From Octodonta nipae (Eukaryota; Arthropoda; Insecta; Coleoptera; Chrysomelidae): DNA of 64,000 bases. This document shows, piece after piece, positions 11,690 through 22,111 of the stretch. The DNA is taken from positions 44,987,937 through 45,051,936 of the forward strand of contig CM067219.1 in the NCBI GenBank assembly GCA_034190945.1, given 5' to 3'. A program made the translations under genes and the position numbers. The notes below the pieces were generated by a model, which was not told the origin of the DNA, did no database searches, and was given only the letters and a program-made list of their open reading frames with translations. Position 1 is the stretch's first letter. Each line of letters opens with the position of its first letter.

Positions 11690-13310
11690 TTTTGTAATTA
11701 ATACGACAGCGAATCGACCAATCCCGCATGTAATTCAGCCAAACTGCAACTGCTTATAGGCCACCCTTTATAACAATATTATTCTGTATTTTTTTGGAGC
11801 ACCTTGCAACTTTATTGTGTCTCTAAACTGTTAGTTTACTAGTTAGTACTACAATCCTCTAGATGCAGCTGTTTATTTGCCACCCAATATTTTTTGAAAC
11901 ACCTAACTACAACTCTACTCCTCCCTATATTTCAACTATCCAACTGCTTTTGGTCTACGCTATATACCAATAACTTCTGATAATTTTTGATCCACGTTGT
12001 AAAGTATAATTTTGCTACATCTTATATTTTAAAGACCCTTTATATGCAACTTTTTCTAACAGTGTGTTAAACATTCTGTATAACTATAATTTTGGTTCGC
12101 CCCATATTTGAGGTATTCCATATAGTAGAATGCAACCGCTCATGGTCTACCCTATATAACAATTAATTAACAATAACAATTAAATATTTATTGAAAACCC
12201 TGTAAAACTATAATTCTACTATGCCCTCGATTTTAACCACCTTATATATAAAACGACTTATGAACCACACAATATTTTTTGTACCATTGTATAACTATAA
12301 ATCCATCAATCCGCAACATATTTCAATCAAACTGCAACTGCTTACTGGCCACCCTGCATAAAAATTTTGTTAATTTTTATGAACCGTCTTGTACTTCCAT
12401 CTACATTTAATCTATCCTCTATATGCTGCTGCCAATTAGTCAACAATTATACCTTATTTGTCTGTCAGTTTTTGAAACATCCTGTATAACGATGATTTTA
12501 TTCCACAAAATATTTCGACCATCCTGCAACTGCAACCTGTTTATGTGCTACATCCTATTCCACCCTATATTTCAACTATCTTATCTGTGCTAGAGCTCAT
12601 AGGCTGAGCTATGTAGACATAATTTCAGATGTTTTCTAAATCACTAGGGAAAGCATAATTTCTGTCGACATTATATTACAAACACCCTTTATATTCCTCT
12701 TTTTTTATCACACTATATAACTATAATTTTACTTTGGTCCAAGTTTCAGATATTTTGTATGTGCAACGGCTCATGTTCTATCCCATATAACAACATATAA
12801 GATTTTTCATTCGCTCTGTTTAACTATAATTCTATCCTCTATCTATGCTCTAGTTACTTTTTCTTATTGGTGACCCAATATAACTTCTTTGTTTGTGATT
12901 TTTTGAACCACCCTATTTATTTATATAAAATTCTTCAATCATCCTGTATATGCAACTGCTTATGGGCCACCCAATGTAATAATTTCTCAAACACCTTGCT
13001 CTATCCTATATCTCAACCGTCCTATCTGTGCAAATCTTTATGGACTACGCCATTTTTCCTCATATTTTTTATCCATAAAGTATAATTTCTCTACACCCTA
13101 TATTTAAACCACCATTTTTATGTGCAGTTTTTGTTTGAATCACACTGTAAAACTATAATTTTACTTTGAACATATGTCAGGTATTCTATATCTATATAAC
13201 AAGTTATAATATTTTTTCATCCACTAAGTTTAACTATAACTGTATCCTCTATCTATGCTGTATTTACTGCTGCTTATTTGTGACCCTATATAACTGTGAA
13301 TGTGAAGGGA
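11690..13310. repeat. second degenerate tandem array, ~100-bp spacing
   Basis: About 14 diverged copies of a module reading roughly CAACTGCTTATGGGCCACCC then TATATAACAAT, alternating with GAACCACCCTGTATAACTAT then AATTTTA, and a CCCTATATTTCAACCATCC segment. Copies are seen near 11745, 11866, 11940, 12132, 12250, 12337, 12420, 12530, 12588, 12763, 12850, 12953, 13030 and 13262. There is no coding sense in any frame. Confidence 0.7.
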
Positions 13311-13878
13311 TGTGACAAGAAGGTGAAGGAGGGGTATAAGGAACTATGATGTACGCAATGGAAACATTTCTAATTTAATTTTTCTCTAGACTGTTTTTGT
13401 CTTGCATTTAATCTTAGTAAATATACAAATATTTTTACGTATATATTTGGTCACAATAACTTTATATTTGGTATATTTAATTACGTTTTTCTTTCGTTAT
13501 TGGCAGTAGCTTTTAAGTCACAATCGGTTAATCTGTACATACAATGTCATAGAAAAAGCGCTTCCACGGATTCTGCGCTCTCTATTCAATACCAAAATGA
13601 AAAAAAAAACAATTCACACGGTCAATAAGAAAATAAAGTTGCACATATAATAGAGTTATTATAGACACATAATTTCTCGAATTTCTCGTATACAACCGGA
13701 TTTGGTTAACTCGAATTTCAATGGAAATGCTAAAAATTTCGAATAAATGAGTTAGCCTAACGAATTTTTCTAGATATACAAAGGCTTGTAGTACTACAAA
13801 TTTATGTTAAAATATATCTTAATGGTTCTAGTAATTTTATTTTTATAAATTTAACTCATTATATATAAATATATATAT
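13311..13878. other. intergenic, no gene seen
   Basis: AT-rich sequence without recognisable genes. It ends in a short (AT) tract (13861-13878) that abuts the Penelope-associated repeat. Confidence 0.5.
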
Positions 13879-13972
13879 GTCTAGTCGTAGGCTTTCACGG
13901 ATGGAACAATGTGAAGAAATATTTATCCGGGAATACATCCATTCGTTATATTGATCCATCTTTGAATCCTGC

Positions 13973-14008
13973 AGACGTTTCGCCAAGGTCTCACTTGGCA
14001 TTCTCAAT
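13973..14008 (-). ncRNA. degenerate hammerhead-ribozyme-like motif
   Basis: On the minus strand: TTGAGAA, spacer, a perfect 6-bp stem GCCAAG/CTTGGC (13994-13999 with 13982-13987), then GAAAC. The essential G of the CUGANGA box is A here and the first C is U, so it should be inactive. Confidence 0.3.
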
Positions 14009-14399
14009 GCGTAGTTACGGTGAACTGAGAGGTGATCTGCCTGAGCTGTTTATTTTATATGTCTCCGTCGGAGGTCGTATCGCGCCTGATTGGTCGGTGT
14101 TGACTACGCCCCCTTCGCTGCGTGTCGGGTGTTTTGCTTGTTGACGGGTTTGTATTTTGCGTAGCTAATTGTGTTTTATTTTGATGTTTTGCTATAATTG
14201 TCTTCCATCTGTTAGAGGGGTGCAGGGCGTCGTCTCTTTTATTTAGTTGTCCAGTTTAGTCTAGTTTTGTAGTGAGGAGTTTGTGAGATCTGTTTACAAC
14301 TATTGAAATTGATTTTATGGCTCGATTGTTGCTGGTGCTTCTAGTTACTCGAATAACTAGAAGCGAAAGCAGAAGGCTACGAGAATTATGCGAACCGAC

Positions 14400-14436
14400 C
14401 TGAAGAGGGCAGATGTGACTCTGCCGAAACGTAGTC
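14400..14436 (+). ncRNA. hammerhead-ribozyme-like motif
   Basis: CTGAAGA at 14400-14406, a perfect stem II GGCAGA (14408-14413) with TCTGCC (14420-14425), then GAAAC (14426-14430) and GTAGTC. All conserved core positions of CUGANGA and GAA are present. Stem III would be very short and stem I is weak (GAC/GUC), so cleavage activity is doubtful. Confidence 0.4.
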
Positions 14437-14457
14437 ATTTTACCATCGATCCCGGCA

Positions 14458-14459
<2 letters not shown>

Positions 14460-14491
<32 letters not shown>
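14460..14491. repeat. (AT)n microsatellite
   Basis: Pure AT run that truncates the Penelope-associated repeat at CCCGGCAGG. Confidence 0.9.
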
Positions 14492-14494
<3 letters not shown>

Positions 14495-16819
14495 CTTAGT
14501 AGTCAACAAATACCGACTCTTTAAATGCCTTAATTTTATGCTTGTTATTACATATTTACATATACTACTCAGTCTACGTTAGCATTTCTTAGATTTAACA
14601 GATAAGACTTTCTAAAAAATTGCGTGTATGAGAAATGAGTTATACCCAAAGTTATTTAACACGTACAAACTGTTATCCAGAACAAAGCAACTAAGACGGA
14701 AGAAAAGGATAAGCTGGTTCCTTGTTGAGCTGGAGATCTACTATGCATGTTGATGGATGAAATCAGAATGGATACACGAAACTGAAGTAAACGCTAGTGT
14801 TGAAATAAAAAGATACTGCAAGATCGTTAGTATACAAATTTATTTATTATATTAATATTTGTGTAATATTATTATTAGTAGCACAGTATCATATACGGGG
14901 GAGGGGTTCCAGCTTGTGTGGCGTAATATTTATAAGGGGGTCGCAGAAAGTGTGGCGCAGATGACAAAGGGCAATAAGCAGATCTACCAGGTTGTGAAAA
15001 TAAAACTTAAAAATTTTTCAAGATGCTACTGAATTTTCAATGAAAACGTTTGGAATCCTTTTGAAAAGAAAAGTTTTTCCGATATTCAAAACTTGATATA
15101 TCTTAGACATTGTGAATATTTTGATGAACAACATAGTAATGGATAATTTATGACAGAAATTATTATTATTAGGAATAAGAAAATAGAAAATAGAAAATGT
15201 GTTAAGAGGTTAATGTCTATATAAATTACTGGTAAAGTAATTTATAGCCATTAACCTCTTAAAAAATTGCTACTGATAATTGTCTATAAAAACACTTACT
15301 GATACGTTTCTCCTTTTCCAAAAACAACCGAAACAATGTTCAAAAATTAAATACGAGAAGAAACTACCTGAAATTTTTAAATAGGTTTAAATGCTTTAAA
15401 TTAAGAATATACATAGTTGGTTTAATTTAGAGGCAATTTAATGATTTTTTTCTAACTTTATGATGGAGTAGAGTACCACAATCTTTTCTTTAACTGGTGA
15501 AGATATTTCAGACTCATCGTTTTTCCGTTTCCGTGACAGGTAAAACTCATCCCAAAATGTGTCTCCATAAATTCAAGTAAAGCCGTCACACGATACGAGG
15601 CTATAATTATTCTCGATTTTCTCTCTCTTCCTGACGGCACTTAAAAAGCAATTTACTCTTTTACATGGCTCCTTCCGTTTTAATTATAGCGCAAAATGTA
15701 CCACAACTGCTTTATTGTAATGAATCTGGCCAAAATATTTCAATTTAAACTACAAAATTACGTAGAATCTATGCTTAAATTATTAGATAGTAATCACTGC
15801 GTTTCCTGGTTTAAGTAGAAAATTGAAACTCTATATTAGATATCAAATTTTTATGAAAATTATTTTATAACAAAGTCCAGTAACAAACTCGGAATATTAT
15901 TATATTGTCAGAATTCTTATTGAGACTTAAAAATATCAAAGTAAATTTAATTGTAACCCTTGAACATTGTGTTATAACTGAATTCTTTCCAAAAATTCTG
16001 GGAAATGATTTGATATCCTAAGGTAGTTATGTAAAGGTAATGCTAATTTGCTTAAGATTTTATGCTACTCTTGTAAGAGTGTTTATCTTTGTTATAAATA
16101 AAGTTGGGCCAAATTTATCATACACCATGAAAGAATTCAATATACAATTTTTGGTATTAAAAATGTTACCTCCCAGTTAATTGAATAAGTGTAAGTTTTT
16201 CTTATAATACAAAGAAATTCGGAATGTAGCCTGTACCCAGGATAATCCGGCTGCTGTGAATATTAAATACCTAATTTATATTTTTTTATGTTGTTTTCTT
16301 GCTGTGTTAATTCAATTTTCCGACTACCATATCACACTATATTATCCTATTAACCATATTATATTAACAGACAGCTATGTTCAGGGCAGGTGTAAATAGG
16401 TAAGCAAACAATGCCAATTTCTCTCACATAAACAAAAATTGAATTATTAAGTCCCACCGAATTATGAATAATTTAAAAAATATACATTGTCGGATATATT
16501 TTTAATAACAGTGTTCTTAGTGTTAATCTTTAATATCCTAAGCACAAGTTTTAGAAAATGTTCTATTATTTAAATATTGTCAAAAATATTTTTTGAATAT
16601 TGTAATTACGGTTATTTTAATACAAGAAATTAAATTATGTATATATCTTATAAATTCATACTACTTAATAATTACTTAAAATTATCAAAATATTTTTAAT
16701 TTTTTTTCAAATGTCGTTCCTGAAATTGAAAAAGGCCCTTTTAATATTAGCAAATTATAAATTCGTAAATTGTCAGTGTAAATTTTACATCAGTTAGCGT
16801 CTGGTTACGGATTCATACA
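14492..16819. other. intergenic, no gene seen
   Basis: AT-rich sequence with only short random ORFs. The hairpin at 15202-15262 is the only structure noted. Confidence 0.5.
15202..15262. repeat. 61-bp imperfect palindrome with TTAA ends
   Basis: TTAAGAGGTTAATG on the left and CATTAACCTCTTAA on the right are perfectly inverted. The inner arms (TATATAAATTAC / GTAATTTATA) also pair, leaving a 7-nt loop. It may be a micro-MITE. Confidence 0.6.
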
Positions 16820-17884
16820 TCTTTATATATATAAATCTTCTGTACGTGTTTTAGTCATTGAACTCCTCCTAAACGGCTGGACCGATTTTGATGAAATTTT
16901 TTGTGTGTATTCCAGGGGGTTTGAGGGTGGTTTAGATTCACAATACGGTCAACTAGATATTGTTTTTATAGTTAAATTATTTATTTAAAAATTGTTGTTG
17001 ATGTTAGCACAACTTACATAGGATCCAGCAGACTGCGCTGTAGTCGCTGTGTCAAATATTCAAGAGTGTGCTTGAGTTTCAGGTACGTCTGATAGATGGC
17101 GTTCAGATTATATTGTTACTGGTGCGTTCCCGCAATTTGTTTAGTGTATTGTGTTCAATTTGATTGAATTACTTCATTGATTTTTAAAAATTTCTGCACC
17201 TTTTCTAAAACATTCCGTCGCGCTAATGCTAATTGTAAGTGTGTTTTTGCGTGTAAAATATAGACAGTATTGACATTCGTGGTTCGCTTCCCTAGCTGTT
17301 TAGACGCTTGGGAGTTTCGTGTTTGTTCTCCGAACTGTTTGGACATTTTTGTCCGTCTGAAGAGACGATGCTTATTGTTGTTGTTTGCGTTACGATTTCG
17401 CGAGTTAGTAGCTTCGTTCGTAACGACCGCTAAACCGCTTTCATTTTGTTTCTTTTGTGTTTACAAAAGCGCATCATTTGTTGTTTAACCCGCATTTTTT
17501 TGTATGCTCAATCAATGAACATTACGTCGCTATTTTATATGTAACGTGTTGTCCAGACGAAGCTCTAAGAAACTGTTCCTGCTATTACGGGGCTAGCCTC
17601 AGAAGAAAGAAGAACCAAGAAAACACCAGAGCTTCGACTTAAAGGTTAGTGATAACTTTTATTTGGTGATTCGTTTATGTGACGGCACGTGTTTATTGAA
17701 TGTTCCGCTAAAGGTCCTTCGTCAATTATATACTTGCATAGAACCAGCATTGAACTAAAACCGCAACATCTAATTCATACATTTTTTTGAATATTCACTA
17801 TGGAATGTGCATCGAAGACATTCCAGTTACAGATAATTTTTAAAAGTTTACGTTGGACAGGACAACGTCTGTCGGGTCCGCTAG
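16820..17884 (+). mobile_element. non-autonomous Helitron
   Basis: It begins TCTTTATATATATAAATCTT, followed by the insect-Helitron-like stretch CTCCTAAACGGCTGGACCGA then TTTTGATGAAATTTTTTGTG. It ends in a hairpin (GACA-GAC-loop-GTC-TGTC at about 17860-17876) followed by GGGTCCG and the CTAG terminus. It sits between host A (16819) and T (17885), as expected for Helitron insertion. No Rep/helicase coding is visible; the short ORFs inside are incidental. Confidence 0.7.
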
Positions 17885-17935
17885 TATACCTAATGCTAGT
17901 AATTGATACTGAATTAATATTGTATTAATTTCTGA

Positions 17936-18595
17936 CTTGACCATACAATGTATGACAACACATTCCCTCTAAGACATGCATGGCGTGCCTTTATGGGAAA
18001 ATTCACTGATCCCCAGATATCCTAGATATTAAAAGGGTTTAGCTCTATGAGAGCCCTTGTTAGGTTTTCAGGCCCGTGAAGTCGTAGCCGCAGTTTCCCA
18101 TAAATTTCTTGACTGTCCGAGCTGTTCCTAACAGGACGGCTTTTTGCATTTGTTGGAAAAGATGTTCGTCCAGATCCAAGTATTTTAAATTGTTTAATAG
18201 ATGTTTTGGGACAACTCCTGTCGTTGACATAACAATTTGTGCAGTTCGTGTATTGTTCATGTCTCACTGAGTCTTTATTTGAAATTTCAAATAACTATAT
18301 TTGGTTACTTTTGCAGCCTGCTTGATATTTATTTTATTGTTGTTAGGAATTGCTATTTTAGAGTTGTTTTCCGAGAGACTTTATCTACCAAAACTATATC
18401 AAGTCTATTGTGAGCAACAGTCCGATCAGTCAGTATATCGTGCGGTCCCTGTACAGCTTGTTGTTGTTATTTTCGAAAACATATTCTGGTCTGTATATAT
18501 AGTATGGTAATGTCATCGACTGTGATAGTTTCTGGTGCAGTATTTTTGCCACAATATCGTGTTGTTCTTTCTATTAAGTTGCAGCCAATGCTTGA
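17936..18595 (-). mobile_element. 3' part of second R2-superclade LINE copy
   Basis: It matches 8000-8680 of the first copy, including MNNTRTAQIVMSTTG, KHLLNNLKYL and KAVLLGTARTV, and the same terminal hairpin CATAC-ATT-GTATG before CAAGTC. Multiple frame breaks are present. Its upstream LINE sequence resumes at 18995, so the copy is interrupted by Penelope sequence. Confidence 0.85.
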
Positions 18596-18599
18596 AAAC

Positions 18600-18990
18600 T
18601 TCCTGTGAGGGTTGCCAGATTGGCGAAAGTTCAAAACCTTTGTCTCGGCTGAAATTCTTGGGAATGTTAGCAATTTTAACGACCTCTCTAAATTTTCTGG
18701 TGATAATATGGAGATTTAGACACCGCAGAGGAGGTGTCGAAGAGGATTTGGTGGCCCGTTTCGTAATGATGTTCAGCTACAGTAGAGTTTGAAAGAAGAC
18801 AAGGTTTGTGCTCACATAGACGGGTGTTTATAGAAACGGGCCACCAAATCCTCTTCCACAGCTCCTCTGTTGTGGCCAATTCTCCGTATTATTTCACCAG
18901 AAAATTCCGAGAAGCCGTTGAAATCCCAAGGATTTCAACTGAGACAAAGGTATTGAACTTTCGCCAATCTGGCAGCCCGTAGTGCCCCTG
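18600..18990. mobile_element. Penelope-like element GIY-YIG C-terminal fragment, inverted duplication
   Basis: The minus strand at about 18870-18600 reads VAEHHYETGHQILFD, SPYYHQKI, REVVKIA, RDKGFELSPIWQP. The plus strand at about 18838-18980 reads ETGHQILFHSSSVVANSPYY, RKFREAVEI and a related tail. Both match the end of Penelope GIY-YIG proteins (S.VAEH...GH.I.F, then REA.EI.K, then W.P). The two pieces are inverted copies: 18613-18665 pairs with 18925-18978. They sit inside the LINE copy and replace about 850 bp of it. Confidence 0.7.
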
Positions 18991-18994
18991 CTGT

Positions 18995-19205
18995 ATTTTG
19001 CCTGAATTATATTAATAATTCGGCATTTGGCTGGGCCAAATTTCATATGGATGTCACATTAGAGAACCCTTCTACTATTTTAAGCATATCAGGCAGCTGT
19101 TGTTTCGGAGCTGACATCAACTTTAAATCGCCCACTTATAACAAATGGTTTATCTTAAATGCTTGTACGTTGTTGTGTTTGAAACTGAACCATAAAAAAT
19201 AAGAA
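18995..19205 (-). mobile_element. RT fragment of the second R2-superclade LINE copy
   Basis: The reverse complement closely matches 6980-7145 of the first copy, through the YMDD region (here degraded, TTATAAGTGGGCGA for TTATACATGGACGA). It is separated from its own 3' part by the Penelope insertion/deletion. Confidence 0.8.
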
Positions 19206-20084
19206 ACGACGAGATCGTCAATAAGCTACACAACAAATGATGGTGATCATACCAGCTCCCACACTACATTCAGAAACCTCAACTTCACCTATGCCTAGAA
19301 ACCGAGAATGAAATGTAATAATTACAAAAATAAACATATAAAAAAGAAGTTAAACAAAGTGCTGTCTCATCAGTTTGAAGAGTCACGGAAGCAAGTGCCA
19401 TTTTAGATGCGGTCCAAGAGATCACATTCAGGTCATGACCCTTCCTCACCGCTGCTCAAATAGTACAACACAATTTGATGAAGCTCTTTAGAGAATTACA
19501 AAACTTAATTCGAAAAGAGGTATTCAAAATAATTTTGTGAAATGCGTTACCCCCTCAAAATGTTTGGCCGGGGACCGCTCCTAGCCATACAATAAGGTTT
19601 ATTCCTCATCTGCCTGCTCCGACGACAAGTGCCTTGCAAACCTTATGCAACAACCAGTTTCTAAGGAAAAATAAAAACAATTGATTCCATATGAAAATAT
19701 TTGACCGTTTTCATGTTTTAGATTTTTTTTTTTGCTATTATTTTAGTAGAGTTATTTTTTTTTAGTTTGACTTTCGAAGCGCAGTGACTCGAACTATTAA
19801 GAATATTTCATTGAATGTATTATGTTTGTCATTTATTTTATGGGTGATTAACAGTAGTGCTGTTGTTTAAATTTGCCATACTAAAAAGTTTAATTATATA
19901 ATTTTATAAATAAAGTTAAAATTTTAATTAAACTCATGGTTGTTTAATTTTATGACCACTTCATGTATAATTTGCCAAAAATTTGGTGGGGTCATTAAAA
20001 ATATTGCTGCAACAGTCGTTACTATGCTATATCAACAAAAGATCATTAAGAAATATATTTTTAAATTTCTATAATTTTTCAACA
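19206..20084. other. intergenic, no gene seen
   Basis: Nothing coding recognised. A stretch near 19505-19560 (AGGTATTCAAAATAATTTTG) resembles 63594-63632, so both may be copies of one uncharacterised dispersed repeat. Confidence 0.4.
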
Positions 20085-20400
20085 AATCGCTGTTTAAGTT
20101 AGGCATTAAAAGGTATTTTGGTTGTCCTGGTTTCAAGATAACTATAATTTTGGTTTGTTTGAATGAGTGTGGCATATAACCGCTTTGTAAAATATCTGTA
20201 AAGAAGCGGGTTAACCACAAGGCGCTTTCTAAGAAATTCTGGGTGCATTCCATCTTTCCCTGGAGCCTTGCCAACCCTCAGGTTACCTATTACCGCCGTA
20301 GTTTCTTCCAGAGTAAAAGGGCGCCGTAGTGTTCTTGTATGAGTGGAATTCCAAATTATAGAGCATTCTCCTAACTTAGGGAAAGCTTTTCTGCTGGGGC
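20085..20400 (-). pseudogene. LINE reverse transcriptase N-terminal fragment
   Basis: It reads RRPFTLEETTAVIGNL, then KAPGKDGMHPEFL. In another frame it continues WLTRFFTDILQSGYMP and FKQTKIIVILKPGQ. This is the start of a Jockey/R1-like LINE RT domain, with one frameshift near 20230. Nothing further of the element is recognisable on either side. Confidence 0.75.
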
Positions 20401-20888
20401 TGAAACAAGAGTGAAGTACAGAGTAGAGCAAGAAACTTAAAAAATGGTTAAATAAGAATATGCAGTATGTTGAAAGGGCAGTTGCGTATAGATTTATTAA
20501 AGAGTGGAATGCCAAAAAAATGTTATATAGTGATGCATATGGGCGAAGTAAAATTATAGGTACTTGTATGAGTGAGGAGGATTAATACTTTTACAGAGCG
20601 GTGGCAACATCATATAAAGTTGAATTATAGTTGTAATTTATATTGGGTGGAAATACATACGGTGGCAAATAGGATATAGTTACACTTTACGTGGTCCAAA
20701 TAATGATAAAAAGATAAAATAGAAAAAAATACAAATTAGAGAAAGAGAGATAAGAACACGCCAAAAAAATCAATCAAATTGTACCTTAAATCAAATAAAA
20801 AAGAATATATGTCAGAGAAATATTATATTGACTGCACACTGTTTCTAATCGGTTTTTTTTAAGCCAGTTGAAGGCTTTATTTTAATAT

Positions 20889-21250
20889 TGTAATGTTTTT
20901 ATTTTCACACTCGGGTTCAGTTCATTTCTTGTATTTATTTAAAAACACAGTCTAAATTATTTCCACTACTTTTAACAAATTTATATTCACAGAAACTACT
21001 ATTTACATTTTATCTTAACTGTACAAACGACCGACGAAAAAATGCCTTATTAGCTCCTTATTTATACATTTACTTGGAATTGTTTACGTCCACGAACACA
21101 TTCCATCACGTTTGGAAGCTTTAAAGGAATTAACGGCACCGCCGGTTGGGAGACAAACATTTCGGGTTCCCAGAATTTATCGGAATAATGTCCCTTCCAT
21201 GAACTGGTTGATGACCGATTGCACCAGCGGTCGGATGACTTCTCGTAACA
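20889..21250 (-). repeat. G1 3' LTR
   Basis: Read on the minus strand it starts TGTTACGAGA and ends CATTACA (TG...CA). It is 362 bp and clearly homologous to 26499-26904 but with several small deletions. It is flanked by ATAT at 20885-20888, matching ATAT at 26905-26908, so the target duplication is 4 bp. Confidence 0.9.
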
Positions 21251-21264
21251 TTGCCCCCTCCTTA
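21251..21264 (-). promoter_or_regulatory. G1 polypurine tract
   Basis: On the minus strand AAGGAGGGGGCAA lies directly before the 3' LTR. This is the usual plus-strand primer site for reverse transcription. Confidence 0.7.
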
Positions 21265-21427
21265 AGACCATGTCGTCCCGGAATGTCCCAGAATCCTTCC
21301 TGGTGTGACGATATTTGCAGGACTCTCCATTTCGACAACGGGAAGTTTGGTGGAAGTAACAATCAACGGTCTTCGAATCTGGGCTGCGAGTATTGAGACA
21401 GCATACCAGGATGTCGACGCCACTGAA

Positions 21428-22111
21428 TCAAAAGATTGTTTCAATCATACTTCTCACCACCCTCCAATTCAGTCCATCCAACTCGCAGGCTATCTTTAGG
21501 ACCGTCAATTTCATCAGATTCTTCTCCATCATTACATTCCTCAATTCTACCAGAGTCTTCCAAAGATCGCTGTATGTTGGCTTGTCCTGCGAGAATGTTT
21601 TCGTTACCAAATAAAAGATGTCTCTGGTACCCACTGGTTGTTTATCTTCTAGATGAAGGACCTTCCCTACCGCTGGATCTTGCTCCCGCAGCTTCTGGAA
21701 CTGGCCGTACTTTTTGGCAAACACCTTGGCTATTCCTCTGGACATCCAGAGATCTCGAGCAACACAATGAGCCAGGGCATATTCTATGGGCACCTCAAAC
21801 AGGTCTCGGGGTTCCTCTGTGGTCACGTCGTGCTGCACTTTCTGCCCATTAGAGTACAGTGCCATAAACTGTTCGAAGGTCATCTCGTCATCGGGTGGTT
21901 GGATGCTGCGGACTAGGGCTTGGTCATCTTCGATGTCATGACTTCCGGTATAAGGGGCTAACCTATTGAAATGTACGACCTTTGGTTTTTCCCGAGGCAG
22001 CTTCTTTATTCTGTAGACAACCTCGTTGATTTTCTTCACAATTTGGTACGGCCCCTCCAAAGATCTCTGTAGCTTGGGCGAATATCCACAACGACGTTGC
22101 AGGTTATACAA
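21428..22111 (-). CDS. G1 pol C-terminus: integrase tail fused to OARD1/TARG1-like macro domain
   Basis: Open frame of 227 residues. Residues 1-56 are the integrase C-terminal domain (LYNLQRR.GYSPKLQ, GPYQIVKKINEVVYRIKK, VHFNRLAPY). After an acidic linker, residues about 99-227 match the OARD1/TARG1-type macro domain: YALAHCVARDLWMSRGIAKVF, FYLVTKTFSQDKPTY, then IACELDGLNW and SMIETIF. In human OARD1 the catalytic residues are a Lys in the LITK-KPTY segment and an Asp after the IGCG loop. The equivalent Lys171 and Asp212 are kept here, while the IGCG loop is IACE. Such domains bind ADP-ribose and may remove it from proteins. The frame ends 177 bp from the LTR. Its upstream join to the integrase core is broken by a deletion near 22135. 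Confidence 0.85.
   Translation of the reverse strand: MYNLQRRCGYSPKLQRSLEGPYQIVKKINEVVYRIKKLPREKPKVVHFNRLAPYTGSHDIEDDQALVRSIQPPDDEMTFEQFMALYSNGQKVQHDVTTEEPRDLFEVPIEYALAHCVARDLWMSRGIAKVFAKKYGQFQKLREQDPAVGKVLHLEDKQPVGTRDIFYLVTKTFSQDKPTYSDLWKTLVELRNVMMEKNLMKLTVLKIACELDGLNWRVVRSMIETIF

Larger units (their letters stand above)
13879..14460 (+). mobile_element. short Penelope-associated repeat with opposed hammerhead-like motifs
   Basis: The left end GTCTAGTCGTAGGCTTTCAC is shared with 63176-63290 (GTCTAGTCATAGACTTTCAC). The right ~125 bp is shared with 39655-39842 (reversed) and 52807-52895. Both ends carry a GAAACGT-type hammerhead-like motif, in inverted orientation to each other. A 10-bp hairpin, CTTCTAGTTA...TAACTAGAAG, sits at 14338-14363. 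Both ends touch (AT)n tracts. No protein is encoded. The 52.8-kb copy follows Penelope coding sequence, so I infer that this is a terminal or non-autonomous derivative of that family. Confidence 0.5.

Noticed and set aside
9540..13310. CRISPR array
   Set aside because: Repeats are long, diverged and spaced without unique equal-length spacers; the host is an insect.
17155..17642. Three short ORFs within the Helitron
   Set aside because: No Rep or helicase motif and no conserved domain; the frames overlap on both strands.
21112..21852. Plus-strand ORFs opposite G1 coding sequence (also 22026-22695, 23039-23398, 24488-24946, 25788-26288, 53618-54510, 58203-58643)
   Set aside because: They are antisense shadows of the G1, G3 and G4 genes.
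21428..22111. Macro domain as an independent host gene next to a retroelement
   Set aside because: It shares one ORF with the integrase tail, ends 177 bp before the LTR and polypurine tract, and lies between LTRs with matching ATAT flanks.
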